Source: Pogona vitticeps (lineage: Eukaryota > Chordata > Lepidosauria > Squamata > Agamidae). From it: a stretch of 64,000 bases of DNA. Position numbers and translations under genes: made by a program. Below the pieces are notes generated by a model. That model did no database searches and was not told where the DNA came from. It saw only the letters and a list, made by a program, of their open reading frames with translations. The stretch covers positions 176,511,501-176,575,500 of the forward strand of contig NC_135787.1 in the NCBI RefSeq assembly GCF_051106095.1, given 5' to 3'. Below are positions 11,463 through 23,254 of the stretch, one piece after another (position 1 is the first letter of the stretch; every line of letters starts with the position of its first letter).

Positions 11463-14400
11463 AGCAGCCAGGTTAAAGAAAAGGAAATCTAAAGATAAGG
11501 TCATTATTATTTTGGATAGCCAAGGTTACAGACACAGACCCCAACAGGATTACATAAGTTTTTGCAGAGTTATTGTATTTCTCTAAATGTATGTCTGAGG
11601 TAAATATCAATACTCAGAGGGCCACCATAGTACCACAATTATCTGAAGATAGCAGACAGCTTTTAGAGAAATCAGTGACACTGGAAGACGTTTAAAAAGG
11701 CTATAAAACAGTTAAAGCCTTTATAAGCATTATAGTGACGTGTTGGCCTCTCACCTGCAGGGGATCATTAATAGTGCTTCCCAGCCTTGCGTCTTCTGAA
11801 GGGTGCTCACTCAGAAGCAGCACCTCAGCATCCCTGACCCATGTCCTTTATTTAAATATTGTTTATTTAAACATAAACAAATGAAGCAGTGAAAAGTAGA
11901 ATGTCAGACAGAGTTGGTCAGGAATTATGTAAATTATGTTCCCACTGAAAATGTAGCCAGTCCCACATCCAGAGAAGGCATTAAGCATGTGTATTTCCAA
12001 AAATAAAAGTTAATTAGTGCTGTCTGTACTCACATAGTGAATAAATGAAGCCAAACGTATGCTATTTATCTTTTTGATTTACAAGTCTTAATATCCTTAA
12101 TTTCTTTGTTAATTTGTCCATAAGGGCTAGCTGCCAGATCCTTCTAAACCAGGATGTGATATCACATAACAATATCCGTTCCTAAGCAATTTCTAATTTT
12201 GCCAGTGTGAGCAACAGGGTTATAAAATCTTTATGTTTTCTTTTGTTTTCATTATTATGTGTCATAGTCATGTAAACAGTGCCATTTGTGAACTCCACTT
12301 TTTCCAACCTCCTTCACACCAGTTTCTTTATGGATATTAAGGCCTATTAATAAACACACAGGACATGAATTTACCACAGTTGAACATCTGTAGATCCATT
12401 GAGTCCACTGGGACCTGGAGAAATTTAAGCAATGTGCAAGAAGACTCTTAAGATTGTTTACTGAGGAGTAACCTAAACTGAACTGGTAAGTGTTTGTTTC
12501 TGAATAATGTTGAGGCTCACACTCTGCAACAAGTGACTATGCCAGATTGTGACCAAGCATTTGAAGTTATATCAACATACCATAACAGAGTTGCCTATTG
12601 AAGCAATAAATCAACGAATGCCTGTTCCCTGTTTATAGTTGTTAAATTCCATCACAGAGAAACACTAACTTGCTCCCTGCCAGCATGTGATGGAAAGGCT
12701 TAATTTTGGAAGCAGCATCTTTTCAGAAGTACAGGAAGTGTGGACATTTGTACGTCTTGTTCCTGAATGTCAAAAAGACATCAAACCCAAAAACTAATAA
12801 TAGGTTTTTCCTTGATGTTTGATTGCCCAGTTACTTTGTTCTGAGTACTGCATGTTTACAAAAAAAACAGTGATACATTGGATAGTGGGCACTGTCCTAG
12901 ATGCTGAACCTCAAAAATGACCTTATGGAGGTAAAAAAGATATAGAAAAGAGATTCGTCTGTTCAGGAGGCTTCTCGTCAGAGAAAGTGTTTGTGGCTTT
13001 TAATTTCAGAGAAGAAGCAAATAAACGGAGAAGGACAGATATTTGAAAACTTATGCACAATGTGCAGAAGGCAAATAGACAAAAAATAAAAATATAAAGA
13101 CAACAAAAATATCGTGACACCTTAAAGACTGCTATTTTTTAATGTGAGCTTTTGTGGACAAGTCCACTTCTTCACACATGGGACAGAGACTGCATGGCAA
13201 ATATTTATACAGTTAAACATGGTCCTAAAGCAAAGAGCCTGAGTACAAGTAGTTGATGATGTTTAACTCTTGGCAACAACTATTAAGGCCCCTGCTGATC
13301 TTCAGTTCTCCTTCCAGGAAGCATTGTTCTGTAAACAATGACAATGATTGGTGGTTTAATTAATCCCAGCCTATAGATAACAAAGGAGAACACCAGAGTA
13401 ATGAGTATCATAATCTCCAATGGGGTTTATAAGGTGGCACTGGGTTAGTAAGAAAATATAGCTGGGAATTACATCAGATGCAACATTTTATATAGAGAAA
13501 AGGGGGTTGTTTTTTCTGCTGAGGTTTGTCCAGATGTGCAAAGGTGCCACAGCAAATGAGCATGAGTATTCATAGTTCCTTCCAAAACGTGCCATGTTTT
13601 ACAAATTTTGGTGCTTCTACTGTACTACAAAAGGCAGATCTTTGAAAATCATGCCTTTATACATGCCAGGAAAGAAGTCCTTATGAATTCCTTCCATGCT
13701 GCAGCATTGCCTCTGGAGGGGTCTTTTGGCTTTTTAAAAGCCAGCTAAAGGGTTAATTAAGGGCATCTGAACTGAGAGCATCCTGACCAGGAAATGAACT
13801 CTGCATAGGAAGCAAGCAGGGCAAACTGTATGAAAAATAGCAAATCTGAGGCAAGATTCTTTTAGAAGAGCCATAGCATCCTGCAGGTTGTATTGCAGTA
13901 GTTGTAATAAGTGAAAGAAGATGGAGAAAAGTTACTTTGGGGGACTACATACTAGATCCAGAATATCCCAGCCACCATTCCAGGAAAAGCATACCTGGTC
14001 ATGCTGGCTGGAGTTCTATGGTAGTTTTCCCATTTCTGATTAGAGGCTTTATTCCCAGCCATCCTTTTTCCCAATTTAAATCTATCTTCTGGACTCACTA
14101 TTTACTCGCCTGGTGAAAACATACAAACATTTGATGTTTCATTGCTACCACTGAGGTAACTGAATATTTCAATAGAATGGCAAAAGATATAGGGAAGATA
14201 TAAAGCAGATTGTCAAATTTCTTGCACACCAGTGTTCAACTTTAGGCTGTGAATAAAGCCACACTCTTTATGATCCTACATTTTTTTTAACCTTCATCTA
14301 GGAAGAATTTTAAAAACAAACGTAACTAAGTTCCATGCAGTAAATTCAAAGTATTTTCTGACTTCACAGGAATTCCAATATATTGATGGCTAACAAAATA

Positions 14401-15909
14401 GTTAGATGTAGGTTTAGAGGCAAGATTAATTTCTAGAAAACTAGCTATGTTAGCCTGTGTTAGGCATGTTGGCAAAATCAAAAAGAAAGGGAGGGAGGAG
14501 GTGGGGAAGCCTCAAACAAGCACAGAGGAAGATGGCGAAACTGAGGGAGTATGCCAGAATTCAAGACTTAATGTTGAGAAATAATTCAGCAACATATCGG
14601 AGTTCAGAAAGATCTCATTGTTACACGAGAGTCCTTTTATACTTACTCCTTCTGCCAAGGAACAGCCACTGGCCAGACTGGAAGAGTGAAACTCTCACCC
14701 TGCAGTTCAAGGACTCACCACAAAGGACAGCTATGGATGGACCCCAGCAAGTCAAGTGGAGAAACTATAATTTATGTACTTGGGCTCCTGGCTCCTGTAA
14801 TACAGATGTAAATTTAAATTGAAAGTTTTATACTGCTGCCCTTGTTTTTCCATTTAAAAGTGCATATTAAAAGTGTATCTATTAGTTTACAAAGACTTTT
14901 TGTATAGGATAATATTGTACAATATACTTTGCTTCTTTTATCACATTTTTGGTCTAGAATTTGTACTGAGTGCCCTCTGCTGAAATATAAGATGAAGTTG
15001 TTAATTATTCAGTATCCAAAAAGAGCAATCCTTACAAAATGTATTAGAGCTGATGCTTGAAGGCTGATTTTTATTAAAAGATGAAAGAAACATGATGCTG
15101 GCATTTGCAGTATCGGAAGTAGAATATTATCTTCAAATAGCAAGTGCGTATTATCAGCATTGCTCCATTTCCTCCTTCCCAACCCCTGCAAATGTTTTTC
15201 CCAAACATAAGTTCCATAGCCTTCCTGTAAATCAAGCATCCTATTTCATTTGCACCTATGAGGCCTTTATATGTTACTGGGCCTTGCCCCACGCCACTGC
15301 AGTCTCATCTGGAAACCCAAAATCATGTAAGTGGGGTAACTAAGTAAGTTGGTCTTGTTCTTAATTTGTTATTCCTCTTTTTTCATGATTGGATGACAAT
15401 GGTGAGAAAGAACCATGGAAAGTAGGTCTAGGGAAGTAGACAGAACCAGCGTGGAAACGTATGGAATGTGGAGGAACAGAAAGGTTACTGATAGAAACCA
15501 AATTTTAAGACACCACGTTGATTTTGTCATGTATCTTCCCTTTTTGAAATTTTAAAGTTCCTGGGGTTTTTTTTTATTTCTTTATGAAAAAATGTGGTTA
15601 TAAATTAAATTTCAAAACAATAAAATTCCTCTACAAAGGTGTGTGGTTTAACTTGTGCTGGACAAAGTCATGCATTGATCGAGGGTACCTTTTCATACCA
15701 TCTGGTGCAATAATAATTTATTATGGGAAAATAGCAGCATGTCATTTAACATTGCAGCCAGAGAAATTGTTATGTGCATTTGTTCCCTCCATCTAGTGTA
15801 ATAAAAAAAGCTTGTGCTTTACGATAATTATTACCCAGAAAATTAGCCCGTTTTACAACACAACATATACAGTTTGGATGTTAACAGCTGCCTGAATCCT
15901 TATTTAAGT
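11463..15909. other. Intergenic sequence, mostly without recognised features
   Basis: 4.4 kb with no supported gene. The only repeat noticed is a short dispersed fragment at about 13105-13195 (ACACCTTAAAGACTGCTATT then TGTGAGCTTTTGTGGACAAG), shared with the fold-back at 58572-59545. An open frame at 14457-14822 (121 codons) has no recognisable homology, no splice or promoter context and unbiased composition, so it is not called. Confidence 0.55.
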
Positions 15910-15919
15910 ATTCATGCAT

Positions 15920-16125
15920 TGTTGTTGTTTAGTTGTTAAGTCATGTCCGACTCTTTGTGACCCCACGGACCAGAGCACGCATGGCCCTCCTGTCTTCCAC
16001 TGCCTCCCGGAGTTGGGTCAAATTCATGTTGGTCGCTTCGATGACACTGTCCAACCATCTTGTCCTCTGTCATCCCCTTCTCCTCTTGCCCTCACACTTT
16101 CACAACATCAAGGTCTTTTCCAGGA
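15920..16125 (-). mobile_element. Bov-B LINE 3' end, 5'-truncated
   Basis: A 206-bp insert carrying the Bov-B 3' region, inverted (TTTAGTTGTTAAGTCATGTC, GACTCTTTGTGACCCCACGG, TCATGTTGGTCGCTTCGATG). Flanks ATTCATGCAT (15910-15919) and ATTCATGCAT (16126-16135) form a perfect target-site duplication. Confidence 0.9.
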
Positions 16126-16366
16126 ATTCATGCATAGCTCCAAGCTAATAACATTCAACCATAAAAACCTTCTCATCTGCCCTGTAATTAAAAATGCCTA
16201 TAAAACCCAGACCTCTTGTCACAGCCTCTGTCACCATGCTAGGCAATGCTAAGGAAAAGGCACAGTACAATATTGTGTGACAGAAAAGCAACTGAAGCAG
16301 CAGCTTACCAGATGGGGCAAGATGTTATGCTGAAGAGGAAAGCTGCTTCACAAAGTCACAGACTCT

Positions 16367-16650
16367 CATATTTATTTATTTAAAATGTTTTTAACCCACC
16401 TTTCTCCTTAAAATGGACCCAAGGTGGCTGATAACAATTAAAAACCGTATTTAAGCTAACAACGGTGGTTAAACAAGGCTAAAAGGGCCAAATGAATACA
16501 ATACTAAAAAAACATAAGCAACACCAAAACACATTCAATGAATTAAGGTACAAAAATCCATTAAAAAAAAAAACCCACTCAGCACCCGTTCACTCAAGGA
16601 AAGCTTGTGCAGAAGATAAAGGTCTTCACCTGTTTATGGACGGACAGTGG
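16367..16650 (-). mobile_element. L2-like LINE 3' region
   Basis: ATTTATTTATTTAAAATG, then CCACCTTTCTCCTTAAAATG, is the inverted tail of the family seen at 32520 in forward orientation. The following 200 bp align by eye with 26620-26850, for example AAGGTACAAAAATCCATT against AAGGTACAACAATCTGTT, and CACTCAAGGAAAGCTTG against CACTCAGGGAAAGCTTG. Confidence 0.6.
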
Positions 16651-17084
16651 ATTTTTGCAAAGGAAGAAACATTGTGTTTCTCATAATGCAGCACATCACA
16701 TGATGGGTGTGCATCAAGGAAAACAAGAATTGACTTTGTAACTAGAGGCAATTCGCTGCTGAGATTTACACTGTCCGTCCTATGCCAATGCACAAACAAT
16801 AGTTATAAGATTCTAGCTGTTACTTCTAAAATATGTCCAATGATACATTCATAATGGTGTAAAACCAAAGTGTTCTTCTTCCTCCAGAACTATTATTTTG
16901 CATACCCATTTAACCAGCTGGCTGGAATCCTGTTGGACAACTGTGTGCCTTGCAGCTCAGATGACATGATCAATCATGGCCATTTCGGGCAAATTAAAAG
17001 TTTCCTATTCCCAATGCCCCAGTTCCAGGGCTTTTTCTTTCGTTCTTTTTTTAGGAGCAATCTTAGAAATCTCAAGTGAAAGCC
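16651..17084. other. Intergenic sequence, nothing recognised
   Basis: Unique-looking stretch without named repeat or gene. Confidence 0.5.
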
Positions 17085-17265
17085 TGGGGACGAGGTGTTG
17101 GACAAGGACTCAAGAGACCTGAGTTCAAATCCTAGCTCAGCCATAGAAACTTACTGTGGGTTGGTAACGGTAAACCACTCCTTGAACATCTCATACTTTG
17201 TAAGCCCTACCAGTATTGTCTTGAGCTAGATGTGACTTCATGGCACATTACAACAAAAAGATGCC
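17085..17265 (+). mobile_element. tRNA-derived squamate SINE
   Basis: GTGTTGGACAAGGACTCAAG then CTGAGTTCAAATCCTAGCTC supplies the B-box region of a tRNA-like head. The tail is Bov-B-like: TAGATGTGACTTCATGGCAC. It matches the copy at 30920. Confidence 0.68.
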
Positions 17266-17760
17266 CGAAGGAATGAGTGTTATCCTTATAAACAAGGCAC
17301 TTCCCCCACATTTAAGATTTATGAGCAAGCAGAATGGGCTCTGTTATCAGGCAGAGTGAAGTAGCCACCTCCAGCAGTTGGTGCGGAGTCTTATGAGAGG
17401 GCAGCGGGTGGATTGGATGTTCATGTTGTTGTTTGTTGTTGTTGTCATTGTTGCTGTTGTTGCTGGTGGTGGTGATGGTGGTGGTAAGTGGGAAACTGCT
17501 TTCTGCCTCATGCGCTAAAATAACCTGGCTGGCTTGGGATGTTACGCACCTTGATTTGACTATGAGGGGAGCAGTGTCTGCTCTTTCTGGGTCAAGCAGC
17601 AAAATATCTGGGGCTGGCCCCATGGGCAACTAGCTCAAACACTGAGTTCCAAGCACCTTTGTGCTGTATAGCCGATACCACTCAGACAAGTCTATGCCGT
17701 GCTCACATGTGTTTCTATCCTCATTTCCAGAGCATTTCAAAATGGGAAAAGAGAAAACTT

Positions 17761-18111
17761 TGGTTGTTGTGGGTTTTTCGGGTTCATTGGCTGTGTTCTG
17801 AAGGTTTTTCTTCCTGACGTTTCACCAGTCTCTGTGGCCGGCATCTTCAGAGGACTGGAGTAGGAAATCTGTCCATGCTCTGTTGCTGTTTGTTGGATAG
17901 CTGAGTTTTTATAGCTGTGGGAACAGCTTTTGTCTTTTTTCAGGAGATAGGGTGATCAACATGTTTTTGTTGTGATAAGGGGGAGAGATTATCTGTCACT
18001 GTGATTGATGGGTGTCGTTAGCTGGTCTTTTTTGTGCAGTGATTCCTGGCCGTTGTGGCTGGATAGAGTTCGTTGACCTTCTGCAGGCTGTATTTTTCAG
18101 AATTCAGAAAA
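17761..18111 (-). mobile_element. Penelope-like element, 3' part
   Basis: The left end TGGTTGTTGTGGGTTTTTCG through GCCGGCATCTTCAGAGGACT matches the shared 3' end of this family. It continues about 250 bp further upstream in the element (GTTTTTATAGCTGTGGGAAC, CTTCTGCAGGCTGTATTTTT). This extends the family beyond the short inverted copies. Confidence 0.65.
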
Positions 18112-18199
18112 CTTTTTTCAAAATTCTACATATTTTAAAACCAAGCCTGAAATAGGTGGGTTTAAGTCCTACTGGAAATGCTGGCAGGTCACTCCATGG

Positions 18200-18552
18200 T
18201 AAAGGTAAAGGTAAAGGTTCCCCTTGACAATTTTTGTCCAGTCGTGTTCAACTCTGGGGGCGGTGCTCATCCCCGTTTCCAAGCCATAGAGCCAGCGTTT
18301 GTCCGAAGACAATCTTCCGTGGTCACATGGCCAGTGTGACTTAGACACGGAATGCTGTTACCTTCCCACCGAAGTGGTCCCTATTTATCTACTTGCATTT
18401 GCATGCTTTCGAACCGCTAGGTTGGCGGGAGCTGGGACAAGCGACGGGAGCTCACACCGTCGCGTGGATGCGATCTTACGACTGCTTGGTCTTTTGACCC
18501 TGCAGCACAGAGGCTTCTGCGGTTTAGCCCGCAGCGCCACCACGTCCCTGCT
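18200..18552 (-). mobile_element. Full-length Sauria-type SINE
   Basis: Inverted copy of the element at 60761. The tRNA-like head lies at the right end (reverse complement GGGACGTGGTGGCGCTGCGG, then TAAACCGCAGAAGCC). The B box is inverted near 18465 (GATCGCATCC in the sense direction). The tail at the left is (AGGTAA)n plus a Bov-B-like end. Flanks GGTCACTCCATGG (18187-18199) and GGTCACTCCATGG (18553-18565) are a perfect 13-bp target-site duplication, so the 353-bp unit is complete and fairly young. Confidence 0.92.
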
Positions 18553-18565
18553 GGTCACTCCATGG

Positions 18566-19331
18566 AACCGAGCTATATCTGGCCACTACCATATGCAGGG
18601 TGCCTGACTTTATGGCAATAGAGATAATTAAGAAATAATGTCAGTGGACTCAAATAATGTAGCAAGATAATGGTATCCTGCTGCTTCAGAAATGTTGAAG
18701 CAGAGTTCATTTATCAAGAATAAATGTGAAAGCAAAAGAAATGGATTTTTAAAGAGGAACCCACTTTTGATCCTTCTTTTTTTTCTTAACAGTGTTCAGC
18801 ATTCTTTCTCATATAGACACTAAAAGGCATGGTAAACGTTTTGATGGTTTTGTCCAGCTGGTATGATTTTTTTTTCCCCACATCTTGTTTGTCTATTTCA
18901 AGAGCTCTGGATAAGTAGCATTATTGTCCAAAAATATAAAAATGCCTGGGAGGTACACTTCCATCAACCAAAGATTCACAAGTGAAATTAGAAAGAACAA
19001 GCAGGAATCCAAAATGCATTAGTCCTTACCTTCACCATGGAGATAACTTTTCTTCCCTTTAGAAGGGGTCAAACTTTCATTCCATTGCATTTTTCATTAG
19101 AATTTTACCAAAATCACGGCTTTTCTTTGCATGCAGGATGGACAGTACTTGAGGTTATTTTAAAAAGCAGAATGTAAAAAAATACCATAAAGGATGTGTC
19201 CATTCCAGTCAGGACGTCACTCTTAAAGGCCTGGTTTCAAATTCCTGGATATTTGGCCATGTTAGTGCTGCATTCGGCTTACTACCTCACTTTTTCTTCT
19301 CAGTTTAAACTCCTGTATAGCAGATTTGACA
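18566..19331. other. Intergenic sequence, nothing recognised
   Basis: AT-rich unique-looking sequence between two retroelement insertions. Confidence 0.5.
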
Positions 19332-19872
19332 TTGTATTTGCGAAGGCTTTCACGGCCGGGATCTAATGGTTGTTGTGGGTTTTTCGGGCTTCTTGGCCGT
19401 GTTCTGAAGGTGGTTTTTCCTAACGTTTCGCCAGTCTCTGTGGCCGGCATCTTCAGAGGACAGCAAACTGTGCTCTCGAGTAGTTTGGCTAGGGTGTGGA
19501 GTATTTATGGCTGTGAGATGGGATGATTAGTGTGTATTGTTGTGGGTGTATTGTTTTCTGTGGATGGGTGATTTGTGTGTTTTGTTGCGGTTGATGGTAG
19601 TGATCCCCTTGACCTTGTGGTTGGGTACAGTTCGTGACCTTTTGCATGCTGTATTTTTGAGAGCTGGGAGCCAAGTTTTGTTGAGTTTCAAACTTTCCGC
19701 TTTTTTGTTGAAGTTTTTTCTGGTGCTTGTGGATTTCAATGGCTTCCCCGTGCAGTCTGACATAATGATTGTGGTGTTGTCCAGTATTTCAGTATTTTGA
19801 AATAGAATTTCATGTCCAGTTTTGAACATGCCCTCTAGAGCCATATAATGGCTGCAGGAAAAGTCCATCACA
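19332..19872 (-). mobile_element. Penelope-like element with remnant of the GIY-YIG region
   Basis: The 3' end at the left (GCGAAGGCTTTCACGGCCGG) leads into a minus-strand coding remnant at 19527-19871. Its translation includes GHEILFQNTEILDN and KNFNKKAESLKLNKTWLPAL. These resemble the C-terminal part of Penelope-like proteins, where a GIY-YIG endonuclease domain follows the reverse transcriptase. This copy identifies the short 3'-end repeats at 10174, 17761 and 47661. The element is broken, and most of the reverse transcriptase is absent. Confidence 0.68.
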
Positions 19873-19894
19873 GATTACAAGCCAATCTCCAGGC

Positions 19895-20068
19895 TTAGAA
19901 GGAAGGTACCTCAAAATGCCAGTTTCAGGGGAGTGGTGTCAGGAGACAGGGGTCTAGTCGTCTCGTGTGCTCCAAGAGGCATCTGGTGGTGCTGCTGTGC
20001 GATACAGGAAGCTGGACTAGATGGGCCCTTGGCCTGATCCAACAGGACTCTTTGTATGTTCTTATAAT
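19895..20068 (+). mobile_element. Dispersed repeat fragment, family uncertain
   Basis: The 3' part reads GGACTAGATGGGCCCTTGG, CCTGATCCAACAGGACTCTT, TGTATGTTCTTATAATA, a phrase I recall as a common interspersed repeat end in reptiles (CR1/L2-like). Family and left boundary are uncertain. Confidence 0.45.
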
Positions 20069-20568
20069 AAGAGGTATATGATGCACTCAGAATCAGAGCT
20101 GGTTACTAGTCCTGAATCTGATCACTGTGTTTTGGGGATGCGCGACTGTGGCCCTCCATATGGTTCTGGAATGCAATCCCCACAATTCTTCACTATTTCT
20201 TATACTGATTAAGACTCATGGATATTATAGGCAAAAAAACCCCCACATCTGGATGACCACAAACACCCATCTCTGCTAATTAAAGGAGGGAGGGAGGGGT
20301 GTTTCATAACATAAATACTGATACGGTCCGGTATCAATTAATATTGTAAATATTGCATGGTAAAATATATGGAGAATTCAACATCCAATCACACAATGAA
20401 TGGAAGGGTACAAGGTTTTTACTATATGCAAACTGGCATGCAGCTTAGGATGCTGGAGGTGGGCTGAAACGACACACCTGTTGACCACCCAGGTGGAATG
20501 AAGAATGACTTCCCTTGCCTCACATCATGCAAACTCTACTGCAGTTTAAAATTACGCCTTGAGAGCAC
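20069..20568. other. Intergenic sequence with a possible hAT-like scrap
   Basis: 20140-20278 begins TGTGGCCCTCCATATGG and ends ACATCTGGATGACCACA, suggesting a degraded hairpin MITE of the hAT type. The remainder is unrecognised. Confidence 0.4.
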
Positions 20569-20570
20569 TA

Positions 20571-21007
20571 CAGTGGTGCCTCGCTTAACGAGGATAATCT
20601 ATTCCAGCGAAATCACTGTAGAATGAAATCCTCGTTAAGTGAAATAAAAAAGCCAATTGAAACGCATTGAAAACCCTTCAATGTGTTCCAATGGGATGAA
20701 AACTCACCGTCCAGTGAAGATCCTCCATAGGGGCGGCCATTTTCGCTGCCTGTAAAGCGAGGAATCTGTCCTAGAAAACAGCAGGGTGGGGCATTTTGTA
20801 CACCCAGTGACCATTTTGAAACCCAACAATCAGCTGTTTTAGATTGTCGTAATGTAAAAATCGGTTCCTGAGGCAGGGAACCGATCATCATGAAGCGGAT
20901 TTTTCCCATTTAAACCATCATTTTGCGATCGCTTTTGCGATCGCAAAAACCTAATCGTCAAGCGATTTCCTCATTAAGCAAGGCAATTGTTAAGCGAGGC
21001 ACCACTG
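20571..21007. mobile_element. Palindromic Tc1/mariner-type MITE, copy A
   Basis: Ends CAGTGGTGCCTCGCTTAACG and (inverted) GTTAAGCGAGGCACCACTG are flanked by TA on both sides (20569-20570, 21008-21009), as expected for Tc1/mariner transposition. The 437-bp body has no transposase frame. It contains an internal hairpin (GAAACGCATTGAAAACCCTT then CAATGTGTTCCAATGGG), a block ATCCTCCATA-GCGGCCATTTTCGCTGCC shared with copies at 50583, 54619 and 63141, and repeated TTAAGCGA/AAGCGA words. Confidence 0.85.
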
Positions 21008-21504
21008 TACTTTAAACTGTGATGGGTCAAAGCGCAATGGTGATGACAGCTGCAGCAGCAGGGGCATGTTGGATAGCCAGGGAGACACCCCCTGCCATCA
21101 CTGCTCCTGTCGACACACACCCTGGCCGCTACCATCCATCCACCCACCACAACAGCAATCCCCCGCAAGAGAACGAAGGGCAACCAATTACAGAGGAAGC
21201 CCTACTGCTGTCTCCCAAAGGTATAAGGCTGGTGGTCTCTCACTCTGGCCTGCCTTTGGGCAGCAGCACTTAAACATCCTCTCCTTAAATGCAACAAATC
21301 ACCTTAGAACAGAGGGTGTGTATTTTATGTACGCTGGTTTGCCCATAATCCACAGTAAAAATCTTGGCTGTAGATTATGCCAACTGTGTAGTTTAGGCCT
21401 TTAACCTGGTCTTTGTAGGCAGATTAATCCAATCCTAAATGCAGTGATTCCAGAACTAGAGTATTCATGACACACAACTGTTTAATCTCTAGTTTTGAAA
21501 GTTC

Positions 21505-22040
21505 CAATGAAGCATAGACTCATTAAGTTGAGAGGGGCCTATAAGGCCATGGAGTCCCGTCCCCTGTTCAAGGCAGGAATACAACTCAAAGGGCATCTGC
21601 CAGGTGGTTGTCTAAATTTCTCTCGAATGCCTCCAGTGTTGGAGCACTCACCAGCTCTCGAGGCAACTGGTTCCATTGCTGTACTGCTCTAACAATTCAG
21701 AGGTTTTTCCTGATATTCAAACAAAATCTGGTTACCTGTAACTTGAGCCCATTATTGCACGTCCTGCACTCTGGAATGATCGAGAACAGATCCTGCCCCT
21801 CCTCTGTAGGACAGCCTTTCAAGTATATGAAAAGTGATATCACATCTCCCCTCAGTCTTCTTTTCTCAAGGCTAAACATGCCCAATTCTTTCAGACTTTC
21901 CTCATAATACTTGGTTTCCAGCCCCCTGATCATCCTTGTCACCCTTCTCTGAACTTATTCCAATTTCTTAGCATCCTTCTTGAAGCGCAGTGTCCAGAAC
22001 TGGACACAGTACTCAAGATGAGGCTTAACCAATGCCAAAT
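21505..22040 (-). mobile_element. CR1 LINE 3' region
   Basis: The inverse of the 44110-44940 copy: CTTTCAAGTATATGAAAAGT, TCTTCTTTTCTCAAGGCTAA, CCCCCTGATCATCCTTGTCA and GTGTCCAGAACTGGACACAG are the classic end of the CR1 reading frame and 3' UTR known from birds and reptiles. It is 5'-truncated, as most CR1 copies are. Confidence 0.93.
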
Positions 22041-22653
22041 GAGGGAGAGTTAACCAGTAAACCCATTTACACCCAAGGTTGCACTGGTCAGTGAGTGGTT
22101 AATATCAGAAAGATGTGACCTAAAATCATCCTCAAAATGACTCACCACAGTCTAATTAGTTTCTGAACCCAAATGTGTGCGATTAAGCACAGTATTTGGA
22201 TAAATTACTTTTTTGTAGTACAGTTCCCAGGATCTCTTAGCTAGCTGGAAGATATAGAGGACTGCAATTGCAAAAAGCAACTTTTCTAAACTCTGCTTAA
22301 GCAGAGTTTAGGGAACTCAGCAATGCTAGAGCAACTTGACAATGCATTATCTTTCTGCTAGTTCACACACAATGCTATAAACAACCCTGCTTATCCATCA
22401 TTTACAGGAGACAAAATGATTTAGCAGTAGCACTTATGCTTACGAGAGATGATAATAATTTCAGAATCCACAATTCAATAGTCATCTGCAGTGATTAATT
22501 TTTTCAGCCTACCCACTTACATCAGCTACACCAGGTCAAATTAATGTCAGCCCCTGAGAAGCTAGGAAAGAGCGGCAGACACATTCAAAATGGACCATAC
22601 TAAACATAATTTGAGATACCTTCTTGGCTCCTAAATGAAATGAGTCATGCACT

Positions 22654-22655
<2 letters not shown>
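22041..22655. other. Intergenic sequence, nothing recognised
   Basis: Unique-looking, apart from a short perfect inverted repeat near 22290-22312 (CTAAACTCTGCTTAAGCAGAGTTTAG-type hairpin). Confidence 0.5.

Positions 22656-22686
<31 letters not shown>
22656..22686 (+). repeat. (CT)n microsatellite
   Basis: About 15 CT units running into a short GT tract. Confidence 0.95.
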
Positions 22687-22694
<8 letters not shown>

Positions 22695-22793
22695 TCTATA
22701 ATTCTGCAACTGTTGAAGGGTATATCAAGAAAAGATCAGGGCAGGTTAGAAGGGTGTACCCACTTTCCCTCACCCTTGGTTGGTCCTTTAAGA

Positions 22794-23094
22794 CAGTGGT
22801 TCCCAACCTTTTTGGCACCATGGACCAGTTCAGCTTGTGGGGGGGCACGGGGGGCATCTGTGCCTGTGTGTATGCATGCAGAAGTACATCTGTGAGTGCA
22901 TGTGGGGGGAGTGTGTGCATCTGTTCATGCACTGGGGGCATGCATGCATCCCTTCATGCATGTGGGGGGCATGCATGCGTTAGTCTGTCCATCCATCCGT
23001 CTGTGCAGGGGAACGGGATATCTATCTCCACAGCCTGGTCCTGCCAAGGCCACGGCCCAGTATTGGGCCGTGGACCAGGGTTTGGGGACCCCTG
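22794..23094. mobile_element. hAT MITE with perfect 8-bp target duplication
   Basis: The ends CAGTGGTTCCCAACC and GGTTTGGGGACCCCTG are imperfect inverted repeats. The flanks CTTTAAGA (22786-22793) and CTTTAAGA (23095-23102) are identical octamers, diagnostic of hAT insertion. The 301-bp body has a degenerate CATGCATG/TGTGGGGG minisatellite in the middle, so the long plus-strand frame across it is spurious. Confidence 0.9.
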
Positions 23095-23220
23095 CTTTAA
23101 GACAAATCCTTTCCCTACTGCCTTGTTTATTTCAAGGGGACAGACACAATTATGTTCCAACAGGTATGTGGCAGTGTACAGGGATATGATAGTAAAGATT
23201 AAGCAAAGTGAATATGCGTG

Positions 23221-23252
<32 letters not shown>
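23221..23252 (+). repeat. (TG)n microsatellite
   Basis: About 13 TG units ending in GAGTGAGTG. Confidence 0.93.

Positions 23253-23254
<2 letters not shown>

Noticed and set aside
14457-14822. 121-codon frame as a possible gene
   Set aside because: No homology recognised, no domain, no promoter or splice context.
18299-18607. 102-codon frame, and its counterpart 60748-61086
   Set aside because: Both are chance frames in the antisense of the same Sauria SINE, which explains their near-identity.
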